DNA of 64,000 nt, taken from an uncultured Saprospiraceae bacterium. Lineage in GTDB: Bacteria > Bacteroidota > Bacteroidia > Chitinophagales > Saprospiraceae. The DNA lies in NCBI GenBank assembly GCA_938016265.1, contig CALLWB010000017.1:62001-126000 (forward strand). Direction: 5' to 3'. This document shows positions 8,931-16,739 of this stretch, one piece after another (position 1 is the stretch's first letter; each line of letters begins with the position of its first letter). Below the pieces are notes generated by a model. That model saw only the letters and a list, made by a program, of their open reading frames with translations, made no database searches and was not told the DNA's origin. Both the position numbers and the translations under genes were made by a program.

Positions 8931-10121
8931 TTGAGCAAAAAACAGCAAAAAGAATCCAAACTGATCGAAGGCCTGCTCTGGTCTAAAGAGAAAAAAAGTC
9001 AGGTAGTCTTGGCGACCATTGGAGCGTTCATAGGCTTATCCTTATTTCTGTTTTCCTTCCAGACCTATTTGGATTTGCATCAATTTTTGAATACCCAACA
9101 AACTGGATCTGAAGATTTCGTAACCATAAACAAGCCTGTCAACCTACTGAATACGCTAGGAATAAAATCTGGATTTTCCGAAAAGGAAATAAAAGAACTA
9201 GAAGCCCAACCACTCATCAATCACGTCGGAAAATTCACGGCAAACCAATTTAAAGTAAGTGCCTCCAGTAGTGATTTTGGTTTTTATACAGAATTGTTTT
9301 TAGAAGCAGTCCCCGACTTGTATGTAGACGTAAAAAGTACCCCTTGGGATTGGGAAGTCGATCAAGAAGAAGTCCCGATTTTGTTGTCCAGAGATTACCT
9401 TGCCTTATACAATTTCGGATTTGCTCCAAGTCAAGGTTTGCCGCAGTTTACGCCTGGTACCATAAAGCTTGTCACCTTCGATTTAACCGTTTCTGGCAAT
9501 CAAAAGTCAAGTAAATTTAAAGGTCGGATTGTTGGCTTTAGTGACCGGATCAACTCTATTTTGGTACCGCAATCTTTTATGGAATGGGCCAATAGTCAAT
9601 TTGGTACCACAAGTACAAAGCGATCTTCCAGGCTAGTCATCTCCACCAATCAATCCGAAGACAAACAGTTTAGTAAATTCCTGGAAGACAAGGGCTATGA
9701 GCTAAGCGGGAACAAACTTTTGGGAAGTAAACTCGGGACGATCTTAAATGGAATGCTTAGCGGCATTGGGCTAACAGGCTTACTGATCTTTCTCTTGTCT
9801 TTGCTGGTCTTTGTACTTAGCTTCAAGCTCATCATTGCTCGATCTAAAGAGGACCTCCATCGCTTAATTCAAATTGGCTATCAGCCTGATTTTCTTGTTG
9901 GTTTGTTCTCCAAAAAGCTGTTTTCTATTTCTATCTTTTTAGGGCTTTCAACTACCCTCTTTTTGATTATTGCAAAGTATAGCATTAGCTATTGGTTGGA
10001 GACATATAGTGTTACAATTCCTCGCTTTGTAAGGTGGCAAGCCTTGATTGCCATCCTTATTTTTTGTTTTATTTTTTACTTTGTGAATATTAATTCAATA
10101 AGGAAACTGAGCACAGAATGA
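8931..10121 (+). CDS. FtsX/MacB-like ABC transporter permease
   Basis: A 396-residue inner-membrane protein with the FtsX-like layout. One membrane helix lies at about 24-46, a large periplasmic domain of about 220 residues follows, and three helices lie at about 272-300, 325-350 and 368-390. Such permeases pair with a MacB/LolD-type ATPase, but none is adjacent, so the partner must be encoded elsewhere. The start is TTG at 8931 (SKKQQK follows); no better ATG exists before the first helix. The gene is divergent from guaA with 80 bases between. The four-helix count fits FtsX-family permeases, but the substrate is unknown. Confidence 0.8.
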   Translation: MSKKQQKESKLIEGLLWSKEKKSQVVLATIGAFIGLSLFLFSFQTYLDLHQFLNTQQTGSEDFVTINKPVNLLNTLGIKSGFSEKEIKELEAQPLINHVGKFTANQFKVSASSSDFGFYTELFLEAVPDLYVDVKSTPWDWEVDQEEVPILLSRDYLALYNFGFAPSQGLPQFTPGTIKLVTFDLTVSGNQKSSKFKGRIVGFSDRINSILVPQSFMEWANSQFGTTSTKRSSRLVISTNQSEDKQFSKFLEDKGYELSGNKLLGSKLGTILNGMLSGIGLTGLLIFLLSLLVFVLSFKLIIARSKEDLHRLIQIGYQPDFLVGLFSKKLFSISIFLGLSTTLFLIIAKYSISYWLETYSVTIPRFVRWQALIAILIFCFIFYFVNINSIRKLSTE

Positions 10122-10272
10122 GGCACACCTCGACTTAGAACAAAAAAACATATATAAATATAAGTTGGCGAAATTTCGCTTATTCTTTGGTTGAATTAAG
10201 TTAGATTCGTAAATTTATACACACAAAGTACATTCCTTTAATCAACTATTCACTCATACTAACCTAATCACC

Positions 10273-12144
10273 ATGAAAAAACTACTCCTTTCTGTTTTTC
10301 TGTTAGCATTCTATTGCAATACAAATATTCATGCTCAAAGTAACTACCCGGAAGTTCAATTGCCTTCTCCTTATTGGATGAGTCCTCTATTTATTGGTTC
10401 TATCAATGAATCAAAAGTTTATTATGGTAAAGAACCAAACAATAGCCAAAACAAGCCTGTAATTGTGTTTGTACATGGTTTTATTGACCTCGCCAATTTA
10501 TGGTTTTTGTTTGGCAACGAGATGTATAAAGAGGCCTATCACGATGGATACAGAACGGCCTATGTTGCGCTGACCAGAGGAGAAGGAATGTGGAAAAATG
10601 GAGAGATTTTAGCGGATATGCTTGAAGACATTACTTCGCACTATAATGTAAACGATGTGGTGATTGTTGCCCATTCTAACGGCGGAAAAGCTGCCGAGGT
10701 AGCCATGTTCACGGAAGGTAAAAAGGATTTAGTCAATCGGGTTATCTCCTTGGGCACGCCCTTCAAAGGAACAGGTGTTGCCGATTTAGCAGAAACACCA
10801 GCCTTCAATTGGTTGGTTGATTTTATCGGCTTAGGTGGCGGTACATCTACTTCCACTACTTACTATATGGAAAACGTTGCAAGACCAATTCTTGATAATC
10901 ATCCTGACAATCAACCTAGCAAATTCATCAATTTTGGTGGCTGGGGATACAACAGTGGGACTACTATTTCTGCGCCGGCTATGTTTGTTGGTGGAAACCT
11001 TCTAAAGGTAATGGGAGGTGGCAATTCCAATGGCGGCAATGATGGCGTTACTCCGTATTATTCTTCTACACGTCCTGGTGGCAATCCAATTTGGGGAGGC
11101 TATTGCTGGGGATGGTTTTGTGACAAAACCCCTAAGGTGGATCATATTGATATTGCGTTGTCTGACGTTGTTTGGAATGAAATAACTCCTTGGATTCAAT
11201 CTCCAATTAATTTGCGATTGGCCAATCAAACACAGGAGATAGCCAATAAGGATTTTGTAGAAAGTCAATTCGAAATAATCTCCACTATGGATGGAGTCCA
11301 GGAGTCCTTCTTCATTCATCCGGGCTCGGGCAGGGTGCAAATCGAATTCATGCATGCTGACATTGAAAACGAATTTGTATTAACTAAGGAGCATGCGCAT
11401 GCACAAGTAGTACTCGACCTCCATTCAACTATCGGCGTGAAAGGAATAAATAGCACTATTGTTCTGGATCAAATGGAACCAGGAAAATACACGCTCGAAA
11501 CGAATGCATCTGATTTTGCAGCAGTAATCGCTTACGAAAATGGCCCAAGTCTTAAATACAATAAACCGACTTCGCTAGAAGAAGGAAAAGCAATTGAACT
11601 ACATGCCTCGCTTTCCAATTTAACAGGAACTGCCAAAATAACAGGCGTCTTAACCAAAACCAATGAATTGGATGGAAATGGTGTAAAGAATGAATTCTCC
11701 AAGGTGGTAAAATTTAGCCCTACCTCAACCGCTCAATTTAACTTGGTGATCGAAGAAGGGCTTCCTGCTGGGGTATATAATTTGATCTTGAATGCTGAAG
11801 GAACTGACTTTAGAAGGTCGTTGGTGTCTGGTTTTGCTGTACAAGAAAGAAAAGGAACACTTCCTGAAATAGAAGCAAATCTTATGTCATTGGACTATTC
11901 GCCAAATCCGGTTAGCCATCAATTGACCCTTACCTTTGAGAAATTTGAAACTCAAAAAACGGCTACCATCGAGGTTTTTGACGCGTATGGAAGAGTCCTT
12001 TTATCAAATGATTATTCATCCTTACCTTCAGGTGAGCAACAAGTTTTTCTTGACTTCTCGGCCTTTGAAACGGGTGTTTATTTTCTTAGATTGTCCCAAG
12101 GAGGAAAACAGATCACCAAAACTATTGTAAAAAGTGGAGAGTAG
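10273..12144 (+). CDS. Secreted alpha/beta-hydrolase (lipase/PGAP1-like) with T9SS sorting domain
   Basis: A 623-residue exported protein. A signal peptide (1-21, ending HAQ) precedes an alpha/beta-hydrolase domain at about 45-300. The domain has an oxyanion segment FVHGFIDLANLW, nucleophile Ser135 in VAHSNGGK (a variant of GHSxG) and a candidate His in KVDHIDIAL. A beta-sandwich region follows (about 315-530), and residues 540-623 form a T9SS type A sorting domain with SPNPVSHQ and a terminal TKTIVKS segment. It is expected to hydrolyse lipids or esters on the cell surface or outside; the substrate cannot be read. The gene stands alone, with a hairpin terminator about 75 bases after the stop. 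Confidence 0.87.
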   Translation: MKKLLLSVFLLAFYCNTNIHAQSNYPEVQLPSPYWMSPLFIGSINESKVYYGKEPNNSQNKPVIVFVHGFIDLANLWFLFGNEMYKEAYHDGYRTAYVALTRGEGMWKNGEILADMLEDITSHYNVNDVVIVAHSNGGKAAEVAMFTEGKKDLVNRVISLGTPFKGTGVADLAETPAFNWLVDFIGLGGGTSTSTTYYMENVARPILDNHPDNQPSKFINFGGWGYNSGTTISAPAMFVGGNLLKVMGGGNSNGGNDGVTPYYSSTRPGGNPIWGGYCWGWFCDKTPKVDHIDIALSDVVWNEITPWIQSPINLRLANQTQEIANKDFVESQFEIISTMDGVQESFFIHPGSGRVQIEFMHADIENEFVLTKEHAHAQVVLDLHSTIGVKGINSTIVLDQMEPGKYTLETNASDFAAVIAYENGPSLKYNKPTSLEEGKAIELHASLSNLTGTAKITGVLTKTNELDGNGVKNEFSKVVKFSPTSTAQFNLVIEEGLPAGVYNLILNAEGTDFRRSLVSGFAVQERKGTLPEIEANLMSLDYSPNPVSHQLTLTFEKFETQKTATIEVFDAYGRVLLSNDYSSLPSGEQQVFLDFSAFETGVYFLRLSQGGKQITKTIVKSGE

Positions 12145-12156
12145 TAGAGGGACTTA

Positions 12157-12186
12157 TTTTGCTGGCGTAAAACTGTTGGTAGAAGG
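12157..12186. repeat. Dispersed hairpin repeat, copy 1
   Basis: A 30-base element just after the lipase stop codon shares 25 of 30 positions with 16563-16592. Both copies can fold at a TTTTGC / GyAAAA inverted repeat and both sit directly behind a plus-strand gene. Confidence 0.45.
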
Positions 12187-12220
12187 ATATAGACTGAAGA
12201 AGAGGACTAACTAATCATGT

Positions 12221-12243
12221 ATTTTTTGCTAATGGCAAAAAAT
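12221..12243. terminator. Hairpin terminator after the lipase-like gene
   Basis: ATTTTTTGC pairs perfectly with GCAAAAAAT around a five-base loop. The A/T-rich arms can act on either strand, but no separate T-run follows. Confidence 0.5.
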
Positions 12244-12320
12244 CTAAAGGTGAATTTTGCCACTTACCCTTTACCATTTTCCGCCATCAAAAAAGTCTAT
12301 ACTATGCAACAAAAATAACT

Positions 12321-13241
12321 ATGAAATTTGGCAAATTACCAGACATCAGTGGCGTAGATTTTAGCTTGCCGACGGATCATCCATTTACTAGCCGATTTTT
12401 AGAGAAGCAGTCTGCTGTTGCATCTCCCAAAATCTACATTGGCTGCACCGGATGGAGTATGAAGGAATGGGTGGGCACCGTCTATCCGAAAGGGACAAAG
12501 GCGAAAGATTACTTAAAACAGTATGCTAAATCGTTTCATACCATTGAGTTTAATACCACACATTATCGAACCCCTTCTCCTTCTTCTGTCCAAAAATGGA
12601 AGTCAGAATCGACCGAAGAGTTTCGATTTTGTCCTAAAGTCCTGCAGCAAATTAGCCATCGCAAAGAACTGGGGATGGACAATGATTTATTGACGGTTTG
12701 GCTGGAGACTATTCATGGATTGGGGAATAAGATTGGGAGTTGTTTCATGCAGTTACCTCCTTATTTTGGAGCAGATCGCCTTCCCTTGCTCGTTCGTTTT
12801 TTGCAGACTTTCCCTAGAGAGATTCCATTGGCGATTGAGTTGCGGCATCCTTCCTGGTTTGTTGATCAGCAGGTATTGTCCCCTTTATTGGAGGTGTTGG
12901 AAGAATTGAACATGGGATTGGTGATTACTGATGTTGCTGGAAGGCGGGATGTGTTGCACATGGCGATTACTTGTCCTAGAGTACTTGTACGATTTGTGGG
13001 CAATGACCTTGTGCCGTCAGACTACAATCGGATAGATGACTGGGTACAGCGGATTGACCAATGGACCAGTAAGGGAGTGCAGGAAATTTATTTCTTCCCT
13101 CATGAGCCAGACAATATTAAGGCGCCTGAAATGGCCCTTTATCTAGCCGAACAGCTGGCCGAAAAAACGAAGCTAGAAGTGCTGATCCCTAATTTGAGTG
13201 GTGTGGAAACGGATGGGGGAATTCAGGGGTCTTTGTTTTAG
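12321..13241 (+). CDS. DUF72 domain protein (YecE family)
   Basis: A 306-residue soluble protein. It matches the DUF72 TIM-barrel family through YIGCTGWSMKEWVGTVYPKG at the start of the domain, the FNTTHYRTPSPSSVQKW segment, FRFCPKVLQQISH, and the C-terminal KGVQEIYFFPHEPDN. The biochemical role of DUF72 proteins is not established; the fold suggests a metal-dependent or nucleic-acid-related enzyme. An extra N-terminal 35 residues precede the canonical domain, as in other Bacteroidota members. The gene is monocistronic, preceded by a hairpin and followed by a convergent M61 peptidase gene. Confidence 0.9.
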   Translation: MKFGKLPDISGVDFSLPTDHPFTSRFLEKQSAVASPKIYIGCTGWSMKEWVGTVYPKGTKAKDYLKQYAKSFHTIEFNTTHYRTPSPSSVQKWKSESTEEFRFCPKVLQQISHRKELGMDNDLLTVWLETIHGLGNKIGSCFMQLPPYFGADRLPLLVRFLQTFPREIPLAIELRHPSWFVDQQVLSPLLEVLEELNMGLVITDVAGRRDVLHMAITCPRVLVRFVGNDLVPSDYNRIDDWVQRIDQWTSKGVQEIYFFPHEPDNIKAPEMALYLAEQLAEKTKLEVLIPNLSGVETDGGIQGSLF

Positions 13242-13427
13242 TTAATTGTTGGAATTGTTAATGGTGTAATGGTTTATTAGGGCAAAATTTTGAGGATCAA
13301 TATCATTTCAACCCTCAATTTACCTTGCGTATTTGTAGTATTGCGTAGAACGTGACAGGCGAATGAGTGCGCAGCTGCGTAGTTCCTAGATTACTACCAA
13401 TCCAACCATTATTCCAATAACCAATCC

Positions 13428-15290
13428 CTACTTACTTCCTCCCTCTGTCGCTGTCTTATAATCTCCTAGCCAGGCAGTTCTAAGCTGCAGTTGCTCTTCC
13501 GTAGGCGCTTCTACAAGCGAGAAAGCATGTTTGCGCTCGACCTCTGCCATTTGGAAAGTGCTTTTTAGCTCTTTTTCTTTGCCGTCTCTATTTACAACGA
13601 TGTTGATTGGATCATCCACTTCTACCTTCATCATAAAGTCAGTAAGTACCTGATTGATGTTTTGCAGATTTAGATCTACGCCATTCCATGATTTGATGAC
13701 ATCTTTTCCTATGAAACCCATGCTTTTTCCAAATCCATCTAACATTTCTGGTTTTTCTATGTAGAAAGAACCCGTTCCAAAATCAACCCCTAGTGCATTT
13801 TCAAGGCCGCCGACTGTTTTCTCTTTTACCATTTTCACTGGTGCGTATTCAATTCCAACTTTTTCAAGAAGGGATTTTATTGGTAATGGTGTTGATCCCG
13901 CTACGTGTGTATTTAGGAAACTTCGAATCTCAGGATAAGTTAGTTTTTCAATTTTATCGAAAAGTTCGTCGTCTTTGAATGCTTGGTTTTTGCCGTACTC
14001 CTTTGAAAGGTCAGCCATAAGGTTCTGAATGCCGTACTTTCCGCTAGACAGGCTTCTTAGTTCAAGGTCCATGCACATTCCGATAAGGGCACCTTTTTGA
14101 TAAACATTCAGGTATTCATCTTTGTGCGTGTGCAAACAGCCACTGCTCATTTCAGTAAATGGCAATTTGTCATTGTGTCGTTCTGCTCCGCGTACTTTTT
14201 CTGCGATGACGTCTAGGTATTGCTCTATTGGCATCAGACCGTGTTTTACTTGTACGTGGCCAGCAGAATACTCAGTAACGCCTTCATACATCCACAGGTG
14301 CTTAGACATTTTAGGATTGATAAAATCAAAATCGTGGATCTCTTCACTATGCACATTAAGTGGAGTTACAATATGAAAAAACTCGTGTGCTGCTACATCG
14401 CGGATGGTTTGCGCAATATTAGCAGGATCCATTTCCGGCAGGTAATAAAAAGACGAATAAGAGTGCTCCAGCGCTCCATATGCACCAGAAGCCGAAACAC
14501 CGTCTGTCAGATAGATAATAAAGGCGTATTTGTCGATGGGCAATTTGCCACCCAGGTACTCCCGTTGCGCTTGCAAAATTGGCTCAATCTCCCCAGCAAT
14601 AAACTTTGACGTTACTTTGCCTGTTGGTGAATATACCGCTACTAATACTTTAGCTGCTCCTACATTGATGTAGGTGAAATCAGGTTCTGAAAACATCACA
14701 GGGGCATCTACTAAATCCATGTAGTTGCTAATCTCAAAAATATCAGTATCCTCATCGCCACCAACACGGTCCATAGAGGTCGCAGGTCTGAAAGATGCCG
14801 GACGATCTACTTCAATATTGAATGGGACTCTCTTCATACCATCCAGGTATCCGAAGATTGCATGGTTGTTGAATACGTAATTGCTTTTCTCAAAATTGGA
14901 TCCACATGGTTCGAATGCTTTGTTATCCAAATTGGTATCCCAAGTATCATCTACTGTATAGGTAATTTTTTTCATTTTATGCGCCTTCGCAATTGTCCAT
15001 GTGTTTGGTGTTGGATGCGTCACTTTGAGCGGCTTACCGTTTTTCTTAAGGGCTTTAAAATCAGAAACGAATCGTCCAAAGTCATAGATACTATAAGTAC
15101 CTGGTACTATTTTAGGAAGATTATAGCTTAATACTTTGTTGGATTTTGGAATGGCTGGAACGGCCAGTTCAACACGAAGTTTATCATTACTAACTTCATT
15201 CAAATCTACCTTAAACTGGTATTTGGTTTGGCCAAAACTGATTGATGCTGCAACAAGTGAAATAAAAACCAATAAGAAAAACTGTTTCAT
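13428..15290 (-). CDS. M61 family metallopeptidase (glycyl aminopeptidase-like)
   Basis: A 620-residue exported zinc peptidase. It has a signal peptide (1-20), an M61 N-terminal beta domain (about 25-190) and a catalytic domain with the zinc-binding HEFFH at His302-Glu303-His306. A downstream YEGVTEY segment carries the likely third ligand. Residues about 480-590 resemble a PDZ domain, as usual in M61. The family removes N-terminal glycine or alanine residues from peptides; here it probably acts in the periplasm, since there is no T9SS sorting domain. A perfect -7 box lies 28-35 bases upstream of the ATG. Confidence 0.93.
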   Translation of the reverse strand: MKQFFLLVFISLVAASISFGQTKYQFKVDLNEVSNDKLRVELAVPAIPKSNKVLSYNLPKIVPGTYSIYDFGRFVSDFKALKKNGKPLKVTHPTPNTWTIAKAHKMKKITYTVDDTWDTNLDNKAFEPCGSNFEKSNYVFNNHAIFGYLDGMKRVPFNIEVDRPASFRPATSMDRVGGDEDTDIFEISNYMDLVDAPVMFSEPDFTYINVGAAKVLVAVYSPTGKVTSKFIAGEIEPILQAQREYLGGKLPIDKYAFIIYLTDGVSASGAYGALEHSYSSFYYLPEMDPANIAQTIRDVAAHEFFHIVTPLNVHSEEIHDFDFINPKMSKHLWMYEGVTEYSAGHVQVKHGLMPIEQYLDVIAEKVRGAERHNDKLPFTEMSSGCLHTHKDEYLNVYQKGALIGMCMDLELRSLSSGKYGIQNLMADLSKEYGKNQAFKDDELFDKIEKLTYPEIRSFLNTHVAGSTPLPIKSLLEKVGIEYAPVKMVKEKTVGGLENALGVDFGTGSFYIEKPEMLDGFGKSMGFIGKDVIKSWNGVDLNLQNINQVLTDFMMKVEVDDPINIVVNRDGKEKELKSTFQMAEVERKHAFSLVEAPTEEQLQLRTAWLGDYKTATEGGSK

Positions 15291-15669
15291 AATATATTTT
15301 TAATTAAGAAGTAGGCACAAAACTAGAATCTTTCTCTGAAAACCTACTAATTTTTCGATAAAACCTTCATTTTTATAGAGCAGAAAGCGGTTGGTTGGTT
15401 AATAAGTTATTAGTTAGTGAGTTATTGCGTTATTATGCTGGTTTCGCAAAAGTGCATTTGTCCATATAGCCTCTACCCTATTTGCTCCAACATAAAAGTC
15501 CCTCAACTACTACTGCTGCTTAAAAGTTTATCGAATTTCTGCTTGGATTCGTCTGAAAAAGATATTATCACTATTAAAAAAGTACGATACTATCTATACC
15601 AACGTAATGGAACATTTTTGCAAATTTTCCTTCGTTACGTTTTTTTTATGAACAGATTAAATTAAATTT
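15291..15669. other. Intergenic region between the divergent M61 and small membrane protein genes
   Basis: It holds the -7 box of the M61 gene (15318-15325) and otherwise AT-rich sequence with loose TTAGTTA-type repetition near 15400-15435. An 82-codon open frame (15417-15665) has cysteine-rich, implausible composition and I do not call it. Nothing else is visible. Confidence 0.6.
15318..15325 (-). promoter_or_regulatory. Bacteroidota -7 box for the M61 peptidase gene
   Basis: TAGTTTTG on the minus strand matches TAnnTTTG and predicts a leader of about 22 bases. Confidence 0.45.
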
Positions 15670-16062
15670 ATGGATACTGAATATTCAACATATTCTTACA
15701 GAAGAATGAATCGATCAAGACGTAGCATACATCCCATTTGGACAATAGTACTGCTGATTGTTATATTCAAGGTGCTTACGTCTGCCATTTTTTGGAAATT
15801 TATATTAGGAATTGGTGCTTTTTTCTTTGCTTTAAAGATGATAAATTCCTACAATAAAGTTTCAAACGAAGCATCAGGGCCAACAAATCGATCTTCCCGA
15901 TTTCAAAGGGAAAAAGCGGATTACGTGGCCTACGAAAAGACAGACACAAGAAGTTATCAAGACGAAGAAGAAGAGGACTTTTATTTTGACCTCAATGATC
16001 AACCAGAAACGAACGATGACTTATCTGAAATAATTTCAGAAAAACATAAAATGTTCAAATAA
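15670..16062 (+). CDS. Small single-span membrane protein of unknown function
   Basis: A 130-residue protein I cannot assign to a family. The N-terminal 20 residues are rich in arginine and serine. One or two closely spaced hydrophobic segments follow (about 23-37 and 42-57), and the C-terminal half is strongly acidic, with an EEEED run around residue 100. By the positive-inside rule the N-terminus should be cytoplasmic. It is followed after 8 bases by the 2TM-domain gene, so the two are co-transcribed and may work together at the inner membrane. Confidence 0.7.
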   Translation: MDTEYSTYSYRRMNRSRRSIHPIWTIVLLIVIFKVLTSAIFWKFILGIGAFFFALKMINSYNKVSNEASGPTNRSSRFQREKADYVAYEKTDTRSYQDEEEEDFYFDLNDQPETNDDLSEIISEKHKMFK

Positions 16063-16070
16063 CAGCCACT

Positions 16071-16526
16071 ATGGAAATTAACAGTAGAGACTACCGTGAA
16101 GCGAAGAAAAAGGTAAAACGAAAAAAAGGGTTTCGCAGCCATTTTTCTGTATATCTATCCGTCTCTGTGTTTTTGATATTATTGAATGTTTTTACTGGTG
16201 GTGGCGAATTTTGGGCTATTTTTCCAATCCTCAGTTGGGGTTTGGGCGTATTTATCCACTATACCAATGTTCACGGTTTCCCGGGACTCAAGAAGCTGGA
16301 TAAAGAATGGGAACGGGATGAAATAAAAAGAGAACTGCGCAATAGCTACAGAGAACGCCAACTGCAACCCCGCAAACTTCTTGCTGGAAACGAATCACCA
16401 GATTTCGAAGCAAAAGAGGACACCACCACCAAACCAGACCACCAACCTCAGGAACTGGAACTAGAAGACCTTGATGAATTACTTGATTTGATTGAGGAGA
16501 AGGAGAAATTGGGTGGAAGAAAGTAG
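16071..16526 (+). CDS. 2TM domain-containing protein
   Basis: A 151-residue protein with the 2TM-domain layout. It has a basic N-terminus (KKKVKRKKGF), helix one at about 27-43, helix two at about 48-65, and the characteristic HYTNVHG-FPG segment after the second helix. The C-terminal 70 residues are charged, acidic and probably helical/coiled. The domain is often found in Bacteroidota, sometimes fused to LytTR regulators, and its function is unknown. It forms a two-gene unit with the upstream membrane protein. A dispersed hairpin repeat lies 37 bases past the stop. Confidence 0.85.
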   Translation: MEINSRDYREAKKKVKRKKGFRSHFSVYLSVSVFLILLNVFTGGGEFWAIFPILSWGLGVFIHYTNVHGFPGLKKLDKEWERDEIKRELRNSYRERQLQPRKLLAGNESPDFEAKEDTTTKPDHQPQELELEDLDELLDLIEEKEKLGGRK

Positions 16527-16562
16527 ATCGATTTTTTGCCCAGCTTCCGGTAGATAGACTCG

Positions 16563-16592
16563 TTTTGCTGACGCAAAACTATAGGTAGAGGG
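16563..16592. repeat. Dispersed hairpin repeat, copy 2
   Basis: It shares 25 of 30 bases with 12157-12186. Here the hairpin GTTTTGC / GCAAAAC is perfect around TGAC. It lies just behind the 2TM gene. Confidence 0.45.
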
Positions 16593-16739
16593 GTAGAAGT
16601 ACAAATTCGGACTCGACTACTGTTCATCATTAACCCAATAAAGCAGGGACTTTTTATCCAATAACATTCTAACCAGAAACAACAGATGGCGAAAGATGAT
16701 TTGCCCACACCATTTGCGTTGAATACCTTCTACTAACTA

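Noticed and set aside
10168-10179. GCGAAATTTCGC palindrome upstream of the lipase-like gene
   Set aside because: Short and isolated; no matching copy near another promoter in the window.
13793-14609. Several plus-strand frames inside the M61 peptidase gene
   Set aside because: All are antisense shadows of the conserved peptidase and have no recognisable product.
15417-15665. 82-codon plus-strand frame between the M61 and small membrane protein genes
   Set aside because: Cysteine- and leucine-rich composition without domain, signal or conserved pattern, and no promoter of its own; more likely chance.
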